DNA from: Cryoendolithus antarcticus
Lineage: Eukaryota > Ascomycota > Dothideomycetes > Cladosporiales > Cladosporiaceae
Direction: 5' to 3'
NCBI GenBank assembly: GCA_002077065.1
Contig: NAJO01000004.1
Location: 558,001 to 622,000, forward strand
Length of the DNA stretch: 64,000 nucleotides
Of the stretch, positions 31,560-43,512 are shown one piece after another. Below the pieces are notes generated by a model. That model had not been told where the DNA came from. It did no database searches and saw only the letters and a program-made list of their open reading frames with translations. The translations under genes were made by a program, and so were the position numbers. Each line of letters opens with the position of its first letter. Positions within the stretch are counted from its first letter, which is position 1.

Positions 31560-34500
31560 ATCGTTAGGATGCGGCGCAGTCTGGAAGGTGAGAGAAGGGG
31601 TTACAGGAAGCGAACGGTAGCTTGCTGACCGTATACTTGCGGATCGAGAGGAGAATCACATAATGATGTATGCAGCTTAGATCGCACCGTCCGCCATGAG
31701 ATTGCGTGCATTGTAGCTTGGGCTCGTTCAGCTCGCGCAATGAATCCACTTTAGGAGGCACAGCTACGTAGCTGCAGGCGAGCTGCGTCGAGATGAATCA
31801 GCATCAAGCGACGGTACATGCAGTCCTTGCGTTCCAACAGCCCTATCATGCAAATCTGAGACGGAGCTGTACCTGAGTGTGATCATGTTGGCTTGAGCTG
31901 TGACACACGAGTGCGACGTTCGATGACAAAATGGAATTGGTACCAATGTGACACAGCCGTACATGTGCTGATGAGCCCAATTCAGATACTCGAATGATCG
32001 AATATCCTTTGATCAGGTCAGCCCTTGTGGTAGTGACGGGACTCCGTGCCGTGGTCCAAGGGAGTAGGAGACGCTCTGTTGCACTTAGTTCTACAAACGT
32101 CTCAACGGGGTCTCCATGGGACTGCACGACTTTCGAATACTACTTCATGGCAGTGCCCGCGCTCGCTAGCCTGCCAATACTGCAAACCGTAACATGACCC
32201 GTCTGGACATCAGCTTGCGGCAGAAAGTCCACCGCACATCTGGTGGTATTACCTGCGCTCTTTCGTACGTCCGCACACACTCTCCATAGATGGAGACTTG
32301 TACTCAGGCGTCTCTATACTCTGCTGTAACAATCAACGGTGAACGAATGTACTGACGAGAGTCATAGGTTGCTGCTGCTCCCTCCTCACTGAGAGGGTGC
32401 CCGTTCCTCGGCCCGGTAGGCGTGAATGAACATTCGTGGTGTGCATAATAGTAGCGCAAGACTATTCAACACTCGATAGCAGCGGAGGGAGGTCGGTAGA
32501 TCTGTATTCTAGACATGGCCTCACATTTGTTCACGGACTGCCAGAGCATGTCCGTAACGTTGAGGCCCCATACAGGACCGGGCAACGTGCGGCTTGAGCA
32601 CCGCACTGATAGCGTTTGCATCGGTGCCCAAGTCTAGACATCTGCATTGCCGAATCGTATGGGTGGTGATGGCTTGCACGAACCTCATTACCGGACTCTT
32701 GCCGGCAAGCTTGGTGCCTGGTGCTTGGTGAAAGCGCCTCCTGGTGGAAGTATTGAGCTCTGGGCGGACGACATTTCATGGCCGTTGGGCAGGACGCAAT
32801 CTCCGTAGTGAAATCCAGAGGTCACTGTTAAGATCAGCCACGAGCTCTGTGGCTAGCTGGACGTGGCCATCAGGGTCCGGGTCGGGTGTTGTATGTCGAT
32901 CCATATCCTTGGACCGTTGAACACCGAGACTAGACCAATGGGGCAGACCAACACAGTCGACCTGTTTCACTCTGTGCCTGCTGGAAGATCTGATGTGATA
33001 TCAGGGGCATTGGGCAGATTTGCATGCGAGCATTGTTCATAGAGACCTTGCCTTCGGCATCGCATGAGGAAGGCTCCTATGTTTCGGGACTCACTTTCCT
33101 CCGTCTTACGCCTCGAGATGCTACTGCTCCAGAAGACCGTCTGGACCTCTCATCTCGGAACACGAAGCAAGAACCCCATCTCGTCCAGTCACGGATCAGT
33201 GACGGGCACGGAGCGGTCGACACACGCCTTCTCCTTGATCTCGCATTTCTCACCGGTCGCCAAACCCGTTTACCCGTTGACCTTGGCAAGCCATCGAACG
33301 CACGACAATGTTCCGAAACGTGCTCCGGAAGCATGCACTACCGCAATGCTGTAGCCACCATCAACGTGCTGTCCAACGGACAGGCCTCTTTTGAGTGTCG
33401 AAATAGCATTCGTCGTCAAGATCGTGACGCGGACCCCTCGGCCGTAAGCTCTAGCAGCACAAGACCCCTGCGACTGCCCACCTAACCGACTGCACGCCAT
33501 AATAAACTCGAATCCTTCGATCCACGGTATGTAGGGCGAAGCGAGGTTCCCTGTCGTGCACACAAAGCGCACGTGAGAGAAGTAGCAGTGACTTCGAGCA
33601 TGACCGCATCGCTGCGGCCGTGGTGTAGCGAGCCAGCAACGTTTTCTCGCGTGATGTCTCAAGGCATGACCGTTTCGTGCATCAAAAAGCATGCAACATC
33701 GTCCGGCGTGGCCGACCAGCATGGCAGCCACGAAAGCTTAGGCACAACGGTCAAACAGGATCGGGGAGATCGTGGTACGTGCATATCATCTGCTGACTAC
33801 GCCAACCCAAGGAACGTACATGAACTCGGCTACGACAGTTGAGTTTGAAGGCTATCTCTTCAGCGATCAGCAAGCCGACTGGTCGCACGTGTCAAAGTTT
33901 ATGACACCGTGGCCTTGGGCATGCAATCATTGCTTATCACCGTCGCCCTCCTAGCTGCAAAGTCTACACAACGGCCTCTTCCAACTGACAACGATGGTGG
34001 CTTTCTGGACCCCACGCGATCTCCCGGTACAACTTGCTCGTCTGCCCCAACACGGCACACCCTGCCACCTCCCCACTGCCGCAGGACAGGTCACCCATGT
34101 TACCACGTGGAGAGATTTCCAACCGTGTCCATGTAAGCAAGCAATCTATTTGGTTGTTGGTTCCTGACCTTCGTGTAGTGAGCGGCGAACAATTCCTCCG
34201 CTTCTAGGCGATGCGATGTCTGTTGTGTTCTACGGAACAGCCATGCAATCCTGCTGCCCTACCCGGCGCATACGATCCTTCGATATGTGGATGCCATTCG
34301 CTGTAGTGTGAGATATGGCAATCCCGATGAAACGTGCGACCGCTTCACCCGCTGTGCGCCAGAAGTGCGAAGCGATTTGACTCTAGGTCGAACTTTGCGG
34401 TACCCTGCGATGCGTGTCATGGTGTATCAGAGCATTGAATGTTAGCTCATCAACTGATCAGACCGGTGAAGACTGACGCAAGCTACACTTCTAGTGCTTG

Positions 34501-35677
34501 CGACGCCAGCCATGGCATGCCGTCATTGGTCTGCTGCCATCTTCCGACATCTTCGCTGCACCTATAGCGACCGCAGCAGTCACGGTGTAAACTGGGCTGC
34601 ATGATGCTGCTAAGCCTCGCTTCAAGCAGTTATGCAAGTCCTCCTGCTGTATACGGTTAAAGCGGTGAGCACAAAAGTCGTAGGCAGCTTAGCTCTGCAT
34701 AGTTCACTCCGCCTCTCCCAAAACAGACCGCTCACAGACCACAGCCACGCTGCCAAACTTCGGAGACTTCGTCGTCGTGCAGCATGCAAGCCGCTAGATG
34801 ACGGATACACCGGCAGCACCAATCATAACCTGCGCATCACTCCGAGACTGCGGAGAGTGCTGGTAAGGACCGCGTACCCGCCGCATGGGGGTGGAGGTGT
34901 CAAGCCCTCGGTTTGGCTCACGCGGTGTAGGCGTATGCAACCACGCACACTATGCACACATACTCCACCTATGCTCGCTCGATGCGGCAATCTTGTTTAC
35001 TGCTACCCTCATGCTTTCGGCAAGCAACTCGAGTGCAACCAGATGACAGGCTGGAAGTGGTATAGCTGGTGCATTAGAGGCCGCCGCTGCAATCGCGATT
35101 TTGCTTGAGCCATCGACTGCCCCCCACCATGAGACGAGAATGGCATCCCATGCTGAGCGATCGGACATGTCCTGACACCGACACATTACCCCAAATTCCA
35201 GGAGCCCGTTGGTGGACGCCTTGCGATACTGTACCGTTTTCTCCGTGTCAGAGTCCGTGCGGGAACACGTCAAAGCGCCTGAATCCTTCGGCGGGTTCAC
35301 CGCAAGCCTCTGCAGGGGGGACACGCCGCGAAATAAAGGTACCGTGAGACTAGCGCCATCCCGCGCACCGTAGGGCAGTCAAGGGTCTTCGGTAGCGTGC
35401 GTGCTGCGCACCTATTCATGGCGTTCATATACATTTGCTTTCGCCCCATCTCTTATATTTACATTTGGATAGATGAACTGCATGGTCTGTTCGCCAAGTA
35501 TATCATCCAACAGACCAGACATATACCGAGTCGCCACCCCCACCAGGCAGGTTCTGGAACGAAGACATCGCATCACTCCCCAGCTCCTCAACTCGGCTCG
35601 CTAATGCTGCATCGTTCGAGTTAAGATCGACCGTGTCGACAACACAACACATCACGACAGGGATACAAGACGACGCA
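31560..35677. other. 4.1-kb gene-poor region
   Basis: This is the longest stretch without a supported gene. Frames of 60-158 codons exist on both strands (for example 33024-33485 +, 33270-33731 -, 34632-35108 +) but they overlap one another and show no domain. Composition is similar to the rest of the window. The last 300 bp are AT-richer with TTATATTTACATTT near 35452-35465 and probably contain the promoter of the zinc-finger gene. Confidence 0.5.
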
Positions 35678-38174
35678 ATGGCAACGTACTCTGAATACCA
35701 ACAGCAGCCCTTCGTAACGAACAACGACTTCGAGCTGTACTCGTCGTTCGACTGGAATCACGATCAGTCTTATCTCCCGAGTACCACATACGCTGAGCAG
35801 AGCTACATCCCGTCGACAACATACAGCTCTATCCAAACTCAACCAGCTTTCACACATCAGTTCTCCGACGCATACACGCTGGGCGCACCAGTAAAGCAGG
35901 AAGTGCACGACGCGGCGTCCGCATACTCACCGACCCACTCCGCAGCGCATTCATTCGACTTTCATCAACAGCCGCCAGTGCTATCTGCGCCCTCGGACTC
36001 TGGTGCATCGGTTCAGAGTTCCGTGTCGTCAGCAATTGGGTCACCTTCAGTGCATCCTCAGCAGCATAGCCAAGGGTGGCACTTCCAACAGGGCGTCGTT
36101 CTGAACCCCGGCATAGCCCAGCACGACGTCCTTGCGACATCTGGTTTCGAGATCGACCCCATCCCGATCATGGACAAGACGTGTGTTGGTGAGTTTAACG
36201 ATTTTCCTTTTTCTTTCATTGCACCGTCGGCGAGTATGGTGCAACATAGCCTGGCTAGCGATGCGTTTGCCAGTGGCTGGCCCAATGCGACTCGCTACGA
36301 GCCGGCGATGAGCGCGTTGTCGACAGCGAGCATGTCGACAGTTATCGCTGCGAGTGTTGAAAGCAGGCCGGCTCTCAGCATCCAAAGTCGACAGCAGACT
36401 GCGAGCCCGAATGACAGCCTCTTCAAGTCACCAACCACGCCAGCATCTGCGTCCTCACACTCGAGCTCGATGTTCTCATCACCGCAGCAGATCAACGCCT
36501 CGCAATTCCGTTTCATGCGATCGGAGTCGTACGACGAAAGTGAATTACCACAACGCCCACGAGCACCACAGCCCCAGCTGTCATCTCCTTTCTTTTCTCA
36601 ATCGAGTGGCTACTTCGTACCACCACTCGGTTCTTCTTGTCCGTCTCCTATGTTTTTCCTTGCTTTCAAGTCAGATGACAGAGTTTTGAAGAGAGCTTGA
36701 GCTAATTATCAATGTTTCAGATCCATCGCTGATTCAGCCGTACTCCCCCGCACAAGCTGTTGGAACTCAATATGCAGACATACCGGCAATACACTCACCG
36801 CAACATATGACATACCCCTCGATACCTTCGCGGGCTCCATCGCGTAGTCCCCGCTTGGCCGTTGGCAAAGTCAGTGGGTCAAGTTCGCCGTACATGCGCA
36901 CACAACAGCGGCAACCATACCCGGCCTTGCCCGGTTCAAGGCGGCAATCAGTGTCTTCGATCCACTCGAAGCACAGCCAAGGCTCGCTATCGTCAGATGA
37001 CTCCAATAAAGGTCTCTGTCCGATCTCGACGTGTGGAAAGCATTTCAAGGACCTCAAAGCTCACATGCTCACCCACCAGAATGAGCGCCCAGAGAAGTGC
37101 CCGATCCCAACATGCGAGTATCATCACAAGGGCTTCGCCCGGAAGTACGACAAGAACCGCCACACCTTGACGCACTACAAGGGCACGATGGTGTGTGGCT
37201 TCTGTCCCGGCTCCGGCAGCGCGGCTGAGAAGAGCTTCAACCGCGCCGATGTCTTCAAGCGACATCTCACCTCGGTGCACAATGTCGAGCAGGCACCTCC
37301 CAATGCCCGAAGGAAGAGCCCATCGGGCGCCAAACGCCCAGGCTTCGGCGTCCGTGACGTCTCAGGCATGTGCTCGACTTGCGGTAACATGTTTGCCAAT
37401 GCTCAGGACTTTTACGAGCATCTCGATGACTGCGTGCTGCGAGTAGTCCAGCAAGCAGACCCGAGCGAAGCCGTGAATGAGAAGCTTCTCTCCTCCGTCG
37501 CCGATGACGCTGCGGTGCAAGCAACAATGGAGAAACACCTGCTCTCCACAACAGTCGACTATGACGCCCCAACGAAGTACGAAGATGACGTCGAGGAAGA
37601 CGATGATGAGGACGACGCCGACTCCGGCGACGCAGCCGAGGACGACAACACCCTAGACGGCACTTACGGCAGCCGCTCATCCTCCTCGTCCACTCTCAAG
37701 AACGGCAAGCCCGTGCTCAATACCCGCAACAGCAAAACCTCAACGAATCCGAGCTGACAATTAGCCCGTCCCCACTCTGGGGACGGAACCACGAACGGCA
37801 TCAACAAACGTCGCCCAGGCATGACGCACAGCAAAGGCGGTGTTCCGCTATCCTCTGGACCAGTCACGAAGAGCTCGAAGCGTCGCAAGAACTACCCTCT
37901 CTCCTGGGGCGCGGCGCCAGAGAAGATGCGCATGAAGAAGCGCGTCCTCTGCGTCTACGACGGGCAGCGCAGGCTTTGGAAAGACGACATGATGCTTGAT
38001 GGCGAGCATGAAGTTCGCATTCCACTTGGATCCAATGTCGGCGATGGGAGGCAGTGGGTCACAGACCTGGATGTCCAGACACTGCGGAGGGCTGAAGGAT
38101 TACATGGTGCTACTGAGGAGGAGCGTGGCCCGTGGTTGGACGAGGAGGGCTTGGAACGATTGATGAGCAGCTGA
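35678..38174 (+). CDS. C2H2 zinc-finger transcription factor
   Basis: This is a nuclear DNA-binding regulator; targets are unknown. The start is ATG 35678. Exon 1 runs to about 36638 (a GTCCGT donor is preferred, 36629 is the alternative), exon 2 is 36721-37704 and exon 3 is 37765-38174. The first half is Ser/Gln/Pro-rich, like an activation domain. Zinc fingers span about nt 37015-37290: C-x4-C-x6-LKAH-MLTH, then KCPIPTC...RHTLTH, then VCGFCPG...FKRHLTSVH. A further CSTCG...FYEHLDDC lies near 37373-37433. An acidic block follows. The C-terminal block with KRRKNYPLSWG and RVLCVYDGQRRLWKDD is clearly coding. Reaching it requires a GC-AG intron (37705-37764, 60 nt), because unspliced sequence has an in-frame TGA at 37755. 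Confidence 0.85.
37705..37764 (+). other. Predicted GC-AG intron containing in-frame UGA
   Basis: The donor GCAAGC resembles the GC-AG consensus, GCTGAC serves as branch point and TTAG as acceptor. The length of 60 nt keeps the frame. A canonical GT donor at 37713 with the same acceptor would shift frame and terminate early. If the intron is retained, translation meets TGA followed by CAATTA. Confidence 0.55.
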
Positions 38175-38287
38175 AGTAGCATGTAAGAGCTATTGCAACA
38201 CGACAAGAAGGACGCGTAGGGAGTGCTGCGTCTGCGACGCCGCTCCTAGGAGTGAGATAGTGATATGCCGATGAATTTAGATGCATT

Positions 38288-41200
38288 CTACTCAACTCTT
38301 GCTGTCCTGTAAGCTTCTTTGATCGTGTTTGGTCCATCATCGCCATCAAGTGACCACACCTCCATCCCTACACCCACCACCAGAATTCCTGCTTGCTGAT
38401 CATGAACTCCCTGCCCAGGCGCCCTGCCACGCCCTCCCAACCACACCATCTCGCCAGCATCAGCCACACAGCTCCAACCCTTGCCCTTCCTCTGCACCTC
38501 TACTCCGTCAACGCCAGCTTTGCCTGTATTGATCCGCACTTGCCAGACCTTGACTTCCTGGTCTAAGCCCACACTCACCACCTCCAATGCACCTTTTGCT
38601 CCAGTGCTCCGGCAGAGAACGCCAGTAACGGCCGCTGCATGAGCTCTCGGTATGATCAGTGTCTTCAGGCTGGGACTGGCTAATGGGTAATCGGTGATGC
38701 GTGTGAACGCGAGCGCATTGTCATCGCCACCTGTGATTATGAGAGTCGAGCGATCTGGCAGGGTATGAACGGTACAAGATAGGACAGCATTCTGGTGCAC
38801 TTGATGTCGAGACGTCCAACTCAACCTCGCCGCATCTGTAGAGTCGGGAGACCAGAGAGTAACGTGACCATCCGTTGAGGTTGTGAGAGCCGTAGCGTCG
38901 GGTCCTGCAGGTTTGAGAATATGAACGCTGCTAAGACACGAGGTGAGGTAGGATCCTTGCGCCATCAGAGTCCACGGATCTGGAGACGAGCTGTTGAACG
39001 ACCAAGTCTTGAGTGTCGAGTCGGAGTACGCCATCGTAATGCGGAACTCGATAATACCAAAATGTCCTTCGGGCTGCACTTCCTGTACATCAAACCCCAT
39101 GATCCTGAGATCCGATTTTCCGTTCCTTGGATATCTCGCCGTGCGTACCACGCCAACATTGACGTAGGGTACATCTCTGGTAATCTTCCAGACATAGAAC
39201 TCCTCGAAGCCACCACTGGAAAAGAGCCAAGTCCCATCCGGAGACCATTGCAGGTGCTGAATTCCCGTGACGTGCTTGCGGAGCGTCTGTAGGCATCGGA
39301 AACCGCGAGTCTTGTCGTATGTGAAAAGCTTGATATCAGTATCTTCCGCGCCGGTAGCAATAAGCTGTGGCGAGCCTGGCGAGACAGCGCAAGCTTTGAT
39401 CTCTCTACCATGTCCGCCAGCGTTGATGCGCTGGACCGGCTGCTGTGTCTGCGTCGTCCAGACGATCTTCCCAGCTTGGGTCCAGGCAAAAGTACCACCC
39501 TCATCTGTCGGGAGAAACGCCCAGCTAGAGTGCACGCCGCCACACTCGACTTTCATGACATCCTCCTGCGAAGTCACATCGTGGAGAATAAAGTGCTTAC
39601 TTCTGAGCCCCCACACCTGGAGATGACCAGCCTCAGTGATTCGCAGTCCCTCGATGAATGGACCAAATGATAGACTAAGCTTGTGTACCAGATCAAAGGA
39701 CAGGCCCTCGATACCAAAGGTCACCAGATGCGCGCTGTAAGTTCCGTCGCGACTTGAGGCGAACAGATAGCGCGACTCCGAAGTATCCTTTGGCGGTGCA
39801 AGACCAAGAGTCGTGATCGCATCGCCGTGGACTCCAGCTCGGTCGAAGCGTGGACGCAGGTCTCCAGGTCCTTGAGAGCTCAAGTCATACACAGCAATAG
39901 CTCCACTTCGGGAACCGAGCACAGCAATACCATCGACGCCTCGGTTGACCATCACAAAGCTAGTGACGACAAAGTCTTGAGTGAGTTGCAGCTGGCGACA
40001 TTTTCGTCTTGCCGTAGCACTCGCATTATCTATGAGCTCAGGTGCCGAAACCTCCACCAGCTGAGCATTGGAAGACCCTAGCGTGGTCACTAGAGCTAAG
40101 AGTCGTGGTCGCGTTGCATTGTCGGCCGTGCGAATTATCGACATGAAGAGCCCAGCTACCTTGCCAGGCGCATTGGCCACGATAGAAAGCTCCTTAACAG
40201 CTGTATCGAACATGTAGACGGTTCCACCCTTGCCAGCCACTATCGCGGTGCCTGCGAAGCCAGTGGCGAGCGAGTAAGTTCGTAGCTCCTCGTGGTATGC
40301 TAGGCTCTCAGTACTGAATTCGCCATTCGGCAGTAAAGTGACCAAAGTAATATGGCCTTGACTAGAGACAGCAATCAGGGCATCTTGTGCAACGAAAGCG
40401 TAGCTCTTAGTCGCGTCCAGCGCTCGTTCTGGGCTTGCGTGGAGTTGCGAGAACAGTGTCACAGTACTCCGTACTGACCCATGTAGCTCGTCATCTGGTA
40501 GTATGGCGATCGAGCCATCTGCACCTCCAGTCGCACAGGTGTCCTCGAGAAGCGTCGTCCGGGCAGTAGACCAGATGTTCTTGCCCGTGTGGCAAGTGTC
40601 CACACGATCCTGAACGAGCTGACAATGGCTAGACTCGGTGTGATGCTCGAGATGCCACTCGATGCGTGTGGCATCTTCACCGAACGTCCATATGGTAAAC
40701 CGGTCGTTTGATACGAAGGTGCGTACCGACCAGATGCGTGACACGTGGCCGAGAGCTGCCGCAAGTAGAGGCGGTGCATTCTCGTTGCTCTGATTTGTTG
40801 CACCGAAACCTGTGTCGATCACCTGATCAAGCACTCCTTCTGGCATGCTGTCCAATACGGTGGAGATGTCCCAGAGCTTGACATTTCTATCGTCGCTGCA
40901 GGTGGCCAGAATGCGAGTGCAACCTCCCATTAGACCCTCAGCAAGAATGTACGATATGTTTACGCCAAAGATAGACCCCTTATGGGCTGAGAAAGTGCAA
41001 TGTACCTTAGCTGTGACTGGATCTCTCGCGGTTTGCGGGAACGCGCACGACCACAGGATGACATCTCCAAAAGCAGTGCCGGAAGCAATGAGACAGTGAG
41101 ATGGACTTATCTCTAGGATATGAGCGCAATAGAGAAGACAATTCGAGCCAGGCACCACATCTGAAATAGACTCTATGCGTGCCAGAGGTTCGCGATCGTC

Positions 41201-41608
41201 TACGACAGAGACCCTACACGTCACCAGAGCGTTATGTGCGGTGACGAGAACATACCAGAGCCCCTCGTCTGTATCGGTAATGGGACTGCAGATGGCGTCG
41301 AGGATCCAATCGCCAGCGTCTTTCTCCTCGGATACAGAGAAGGTGATTTCGTTTGCGTGATGCGTGAGACTTGCCACAGCAATCCGTCGACCACCATAGA
41401 TCAAGATTAGTCCCGTTGCCTCGTCTGCGAAGATTCCGTGGATTGCTTGCTGACGGAAGATCTTTGCTAAGCCCACGCCTTGCCTCGTGGTAGCATCGTA
41501 CGCGAGCAAGAGATTGCCCTCGCCAGCGAGCAGCACGTCGTTGTTGAAGAAAGCGAGTGCTGTCACAAGGACTTTGCTACACTTGCGCTGCAGAACATCG
41601 TCGCTCAT
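38288..41608 (-). CDS. TRM734: WD40 protein, Trm734/WDR6-like tRNA methylation factor
   Basis: This single exon encodes 1106 residues from ATG 41608. WD-type repeats run through the whole length (for example CSDDRNVKLWDI, EDTDIKLFTYDK, SSGGFEEFYVWKI, SVGLDQEVKVWQV). Length, repeat distribution and the N-terminal VTALAFFNNDVLLAGEGNLLLAYD match WDR6 / yeast Trm734 (Rtt10). In yeast this protein partners Trm7 for 2'-O-methylation of position 34 in the tRNA anticodon loop; WDR6 does the same with FTSJ1. No catalytic domain is expected. The start codon is 204 bp from that of the divergent DCAF7-like gene. Confidence 0.85.
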   Translation of the reverse strand: MSDDVLQRKCSKVLVTALAFFNNDVLLAGEGNLLLAYDATTRQGVGLAKIFRQQAIHGIFADEATGLILIYGGRRIAVASLTHHANEITFSVSEEKDAGDWILDAICSPITDTDEGLWYVLVTAHNALVTCRVSVVDDREPLARIESISDVVPGSNCLLYCAHILEISPSHCLIASGTAFGDVILWSCAFPQTARDPVTAKVHCTFSAHKGSIFGVNISYILAEGLMGGCTRILATCSDDRNVKLWDISTVLDSMPEGVLDQVIDTGFGATNQSNENAPPLLAAALGHVSRIWSVRTFVSNDRFTIWTFGEDATRIEWHLEHHTESSHCQLVQDRVDTCHTGKNIWSTARTTLLEDTCATGGADGSIAILPDDELHGSVRSTVTLFSQLHASPERALDATKSYAFVAQDALIAVSSQGHITLVTLLPNGEFSTESLAYHEELRTYSLATGFAGTAIVAGKGGTVYMFDTAVKELSIVANAPGKVAGLFMSIIRTADNATRPRLLALVTTLGSSNAQLVEVSAPELIDNASATARRKCRQLQLTQDFVVTSFVMVNRGVDGIAVLGSRSGAIAVYDLSSQGPGDLRPRFDRAGVHGDAITTLGLAPPKDTSESRYLFASSRDGTYSAHLVTFGIEGLSFDLVHKLSLSFGPFIEGLRITEAGHLQVWGLRSKHFILHDVTSQEDVMKVECGGVHSSWAFLPTDEGGTFAWTQAGKIVWTTQTQQPVQRINAGGHGREIKACAVSPGSPQLIATGAEDTDIKLFTYDKTRGFRCLQTLRKHVTGIQHLQWSPDGTWLFSSGGFEEFYVWKITRDVPYVNVGVVRTARYPRNGKSDLRIMGFDVQEVQPEGHFGIIEFRITMAYSDSTLKTWSFNSSSPDPWTLMAQGSYLTSCLSSVHILKPAGPDATALTTSTDGHVTLWSPDSTDAARLSWTSRHQVHQNAVLSCTVHTLPDRSTLIITGGDDNALAFTRITDYPLASPSLKTLIIPRAHAAAVTGVLCRSTGAKGALEVVSVGLDQEVKVWQVRINTGKAGVDGVEVQRKGKGWSCVADAGEMVWLGGRGRAPGQGVHDQQAGILVVGVGMEVWSLDGDDGPNTIKEAYRTARVE

Positions 41609-41812
41609 CTGACCGGTGAGAGATCACATTCTGGTGTTGAGGCAAGGTTGGTTGAAAAGTGCTGACGGTGGGAAAAAAGTAGCAGCGCCAGCGCGCGTTC
41701 CCGGATTTGATTAGAAGCTGGCCCATAGTTTGGTTAATCCTTCCAGCTCACCTTCCTGCCACTTCAGCTCCTCAAAACAGCGTAGCCTGCACAGAGCTGC
41801 AACACCTCAATC
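41609..41812. promoter_or_regulatory. Short divergent promoter between two WD40 genes
   Basis: Only 204 bp separate the start codons of the Trm734/WDR6-like gene (-) and the DCAF7-like gene (+), so their core promoters must overlap. No specific operator was identified. Confidence 0.6.
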
Positions 41813-43512
41813 ATGTCCTCCCACCACAATCGCATGCCCTCGTCGCACATAGTCCCATCAAATGCGGGTCTGCCAAACACCCTACAGCCTGGCTACGGTG
41901 CCCTCCAGGACCCAAACCAGCAGCAATTCCAGCAGCAACCGCAGCAGCCGCTCTCACGGTCGAACACATTGCACTCGCACTCTCGCAGTAGTACCGCGGG
42001 CATGGACAGCATGAGTTCGACAGGCCAGAAGTACATCCCCTTCAATCAGACACCTACGCAGACGCCCATCTCCTCGAATCCCAAGGCCTACAATGCACTA
42101 TCAGCAGGCACCCCAGCTGGCGGCGCAGGACCCTCACACTCTCCTCTCAACCTGACCGATATAAGATCGCGGACGGTCATGGAAGCCAATGAGCCGGGCA
42201 CAGGGACGAATATGCTCTTCAATTACTCTGATACTCCCACGAATTCGAATTACCTTGCACCTTTCGCTACGTACGCCTTCGATTGGTGCAAATGGCCGGT
42301 ACAGGGCGGTGGTAGTGGCGCAGGCAAGATGGCAGTCGGTAGCTACCTCGAGGACCCGCACAACTTCATTCAGATCCTCGACACGCAAATTACGCCCCAA
42401 GAAGTGACGTCCCATGGTCAATCACCCTACGGACTCGAGTACACCAAAGTTGCCGAAGCGACATGCGCTTATCCTGTTACGCGGATCCTCTGGGAGCCTC
42501 CAAGCCAGACGAAAGCCGGCACAGACCTTTTGGCCACGAGCGGCGACCATCTGCGACTTTGGTCATTGCCACAATCCCAGCCGAACCTCACTACCAGCAA
42601 CTTAAACCGCAGCTCCACAGCCAACACCCGCGAGCCTGCACCCCAGAAACTCCAACCTCTAGCTCTCCTCTCAAACAGCAAGACACCCGAACACACCGCA
42701 CCTCTCACATCACTAGACTGGAATCGTCTCTCACCCAAGCTGATCATCACGTCGAGCATAGACACTACCTGTACCATCTGGGACATTCCCACTCTAACAG
42801 CCAAAACGCAACTCATCGCTCACGACAAGGAAGTATTCGACGTCCGGTTCTGCGCAGGAAGTGTAGACGTCTTCGTTTCGTGCGGCGCAGACGGCTCCGT
42901 TCGAATGTTTGACTTGCGAAGTCTGGAGCACTCGACCATCATCTACGAGCCGTCGGACAAGAATGAGAAATGTTCGTATTCAGTGCTCCCACTTACCATC
43001 TCCCTTGTATGTATTGACATTGCCTCCCAGCCAACTCACCAACGACAAGCTCCTCACCCAGCAAACAACCCTCAACACCCTCCCCTGCTCTCCTGCGCCT
43101 AGCAGCTTCACCACATGACGCCCATCTCCTCGCAACTTTCGCAGCCGATAGCTCAGTAATTCGGATCCTCGATGTGCGACAACCGGGGACCGCTCTCCTC
43201 GAGCTAAAAGGCCATCAGAACTCCCTCAACTCGCTAGAATGGTCGCCGCATCGCCGCGGCTTACTAGCGAGCGGAGGCGACGACAGCCTGGTGCTGACAT
43301 GGGATCTGCTGAGCGCCGGGTCAAGCGCAGGGGGTAACGGGGTTGGGCCGGGAGGGATTGGAGCAGGTGATGGCAGGGGCCCGCTAGGATGGTGGAGGTG
43401 CGAGTACGAGGTTGGGAATGTCAGCTGGGCGCCGGAGAGTATGTTGACTGCGCAGGGAGGCGATTGGGTGGGTGTTTGTGCTGGGAGGGGTGTCTGGGGT
43501 GTGAAGATATGA
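41813..43512 (+). CDS. WD40 protein, DCAF7/WDR68-like
   Basis: The protein has 546 residues from exons 41813-42971 and 43031-43512; the 59-nt intron starts GTTCGT and ends CAG. The N-terminal 120 residues are Gln/Ser/Pro-rich and disordered. The beta-propeller begins at YLAPFATYAFDWCKWP and contains LATSGDHLRLWSL, TSLDWNRLSPKLIITSSIDTTCTIWDI, the hallmark LIAHDKEVFDVRF...VSCGADGSVRMFDLRSLEHSTIIYE, and after the splice LLRLAASPHDAHLLATF, followed by LLASGGDDSLVLTWDL. These are strongly conserved in DCAF7/WDR68/TTG1-LWD proteins, scaffolds for DYRK/HIPK kinases and Cul4 ligases in animals. The fungal role is unproven. Gly-rich insertion GGNGVGPGGIGAG occurs in the last blade. Confidence 0.88.

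Noticed and set aside
34632..35108. 158-codon + frame
   Set aside because: Arg/Cys-rich random-looking sequence, overlapped on the other strand; no ATG-supported domain.
37713..37764. Canonical GT-AG intron in the C2H2 gene
   Set aside because: It is 52 nt long and shifts the frame, giving a short tail and losing the clearly coding C-terminal block; the GC donor at 37705 fits better.
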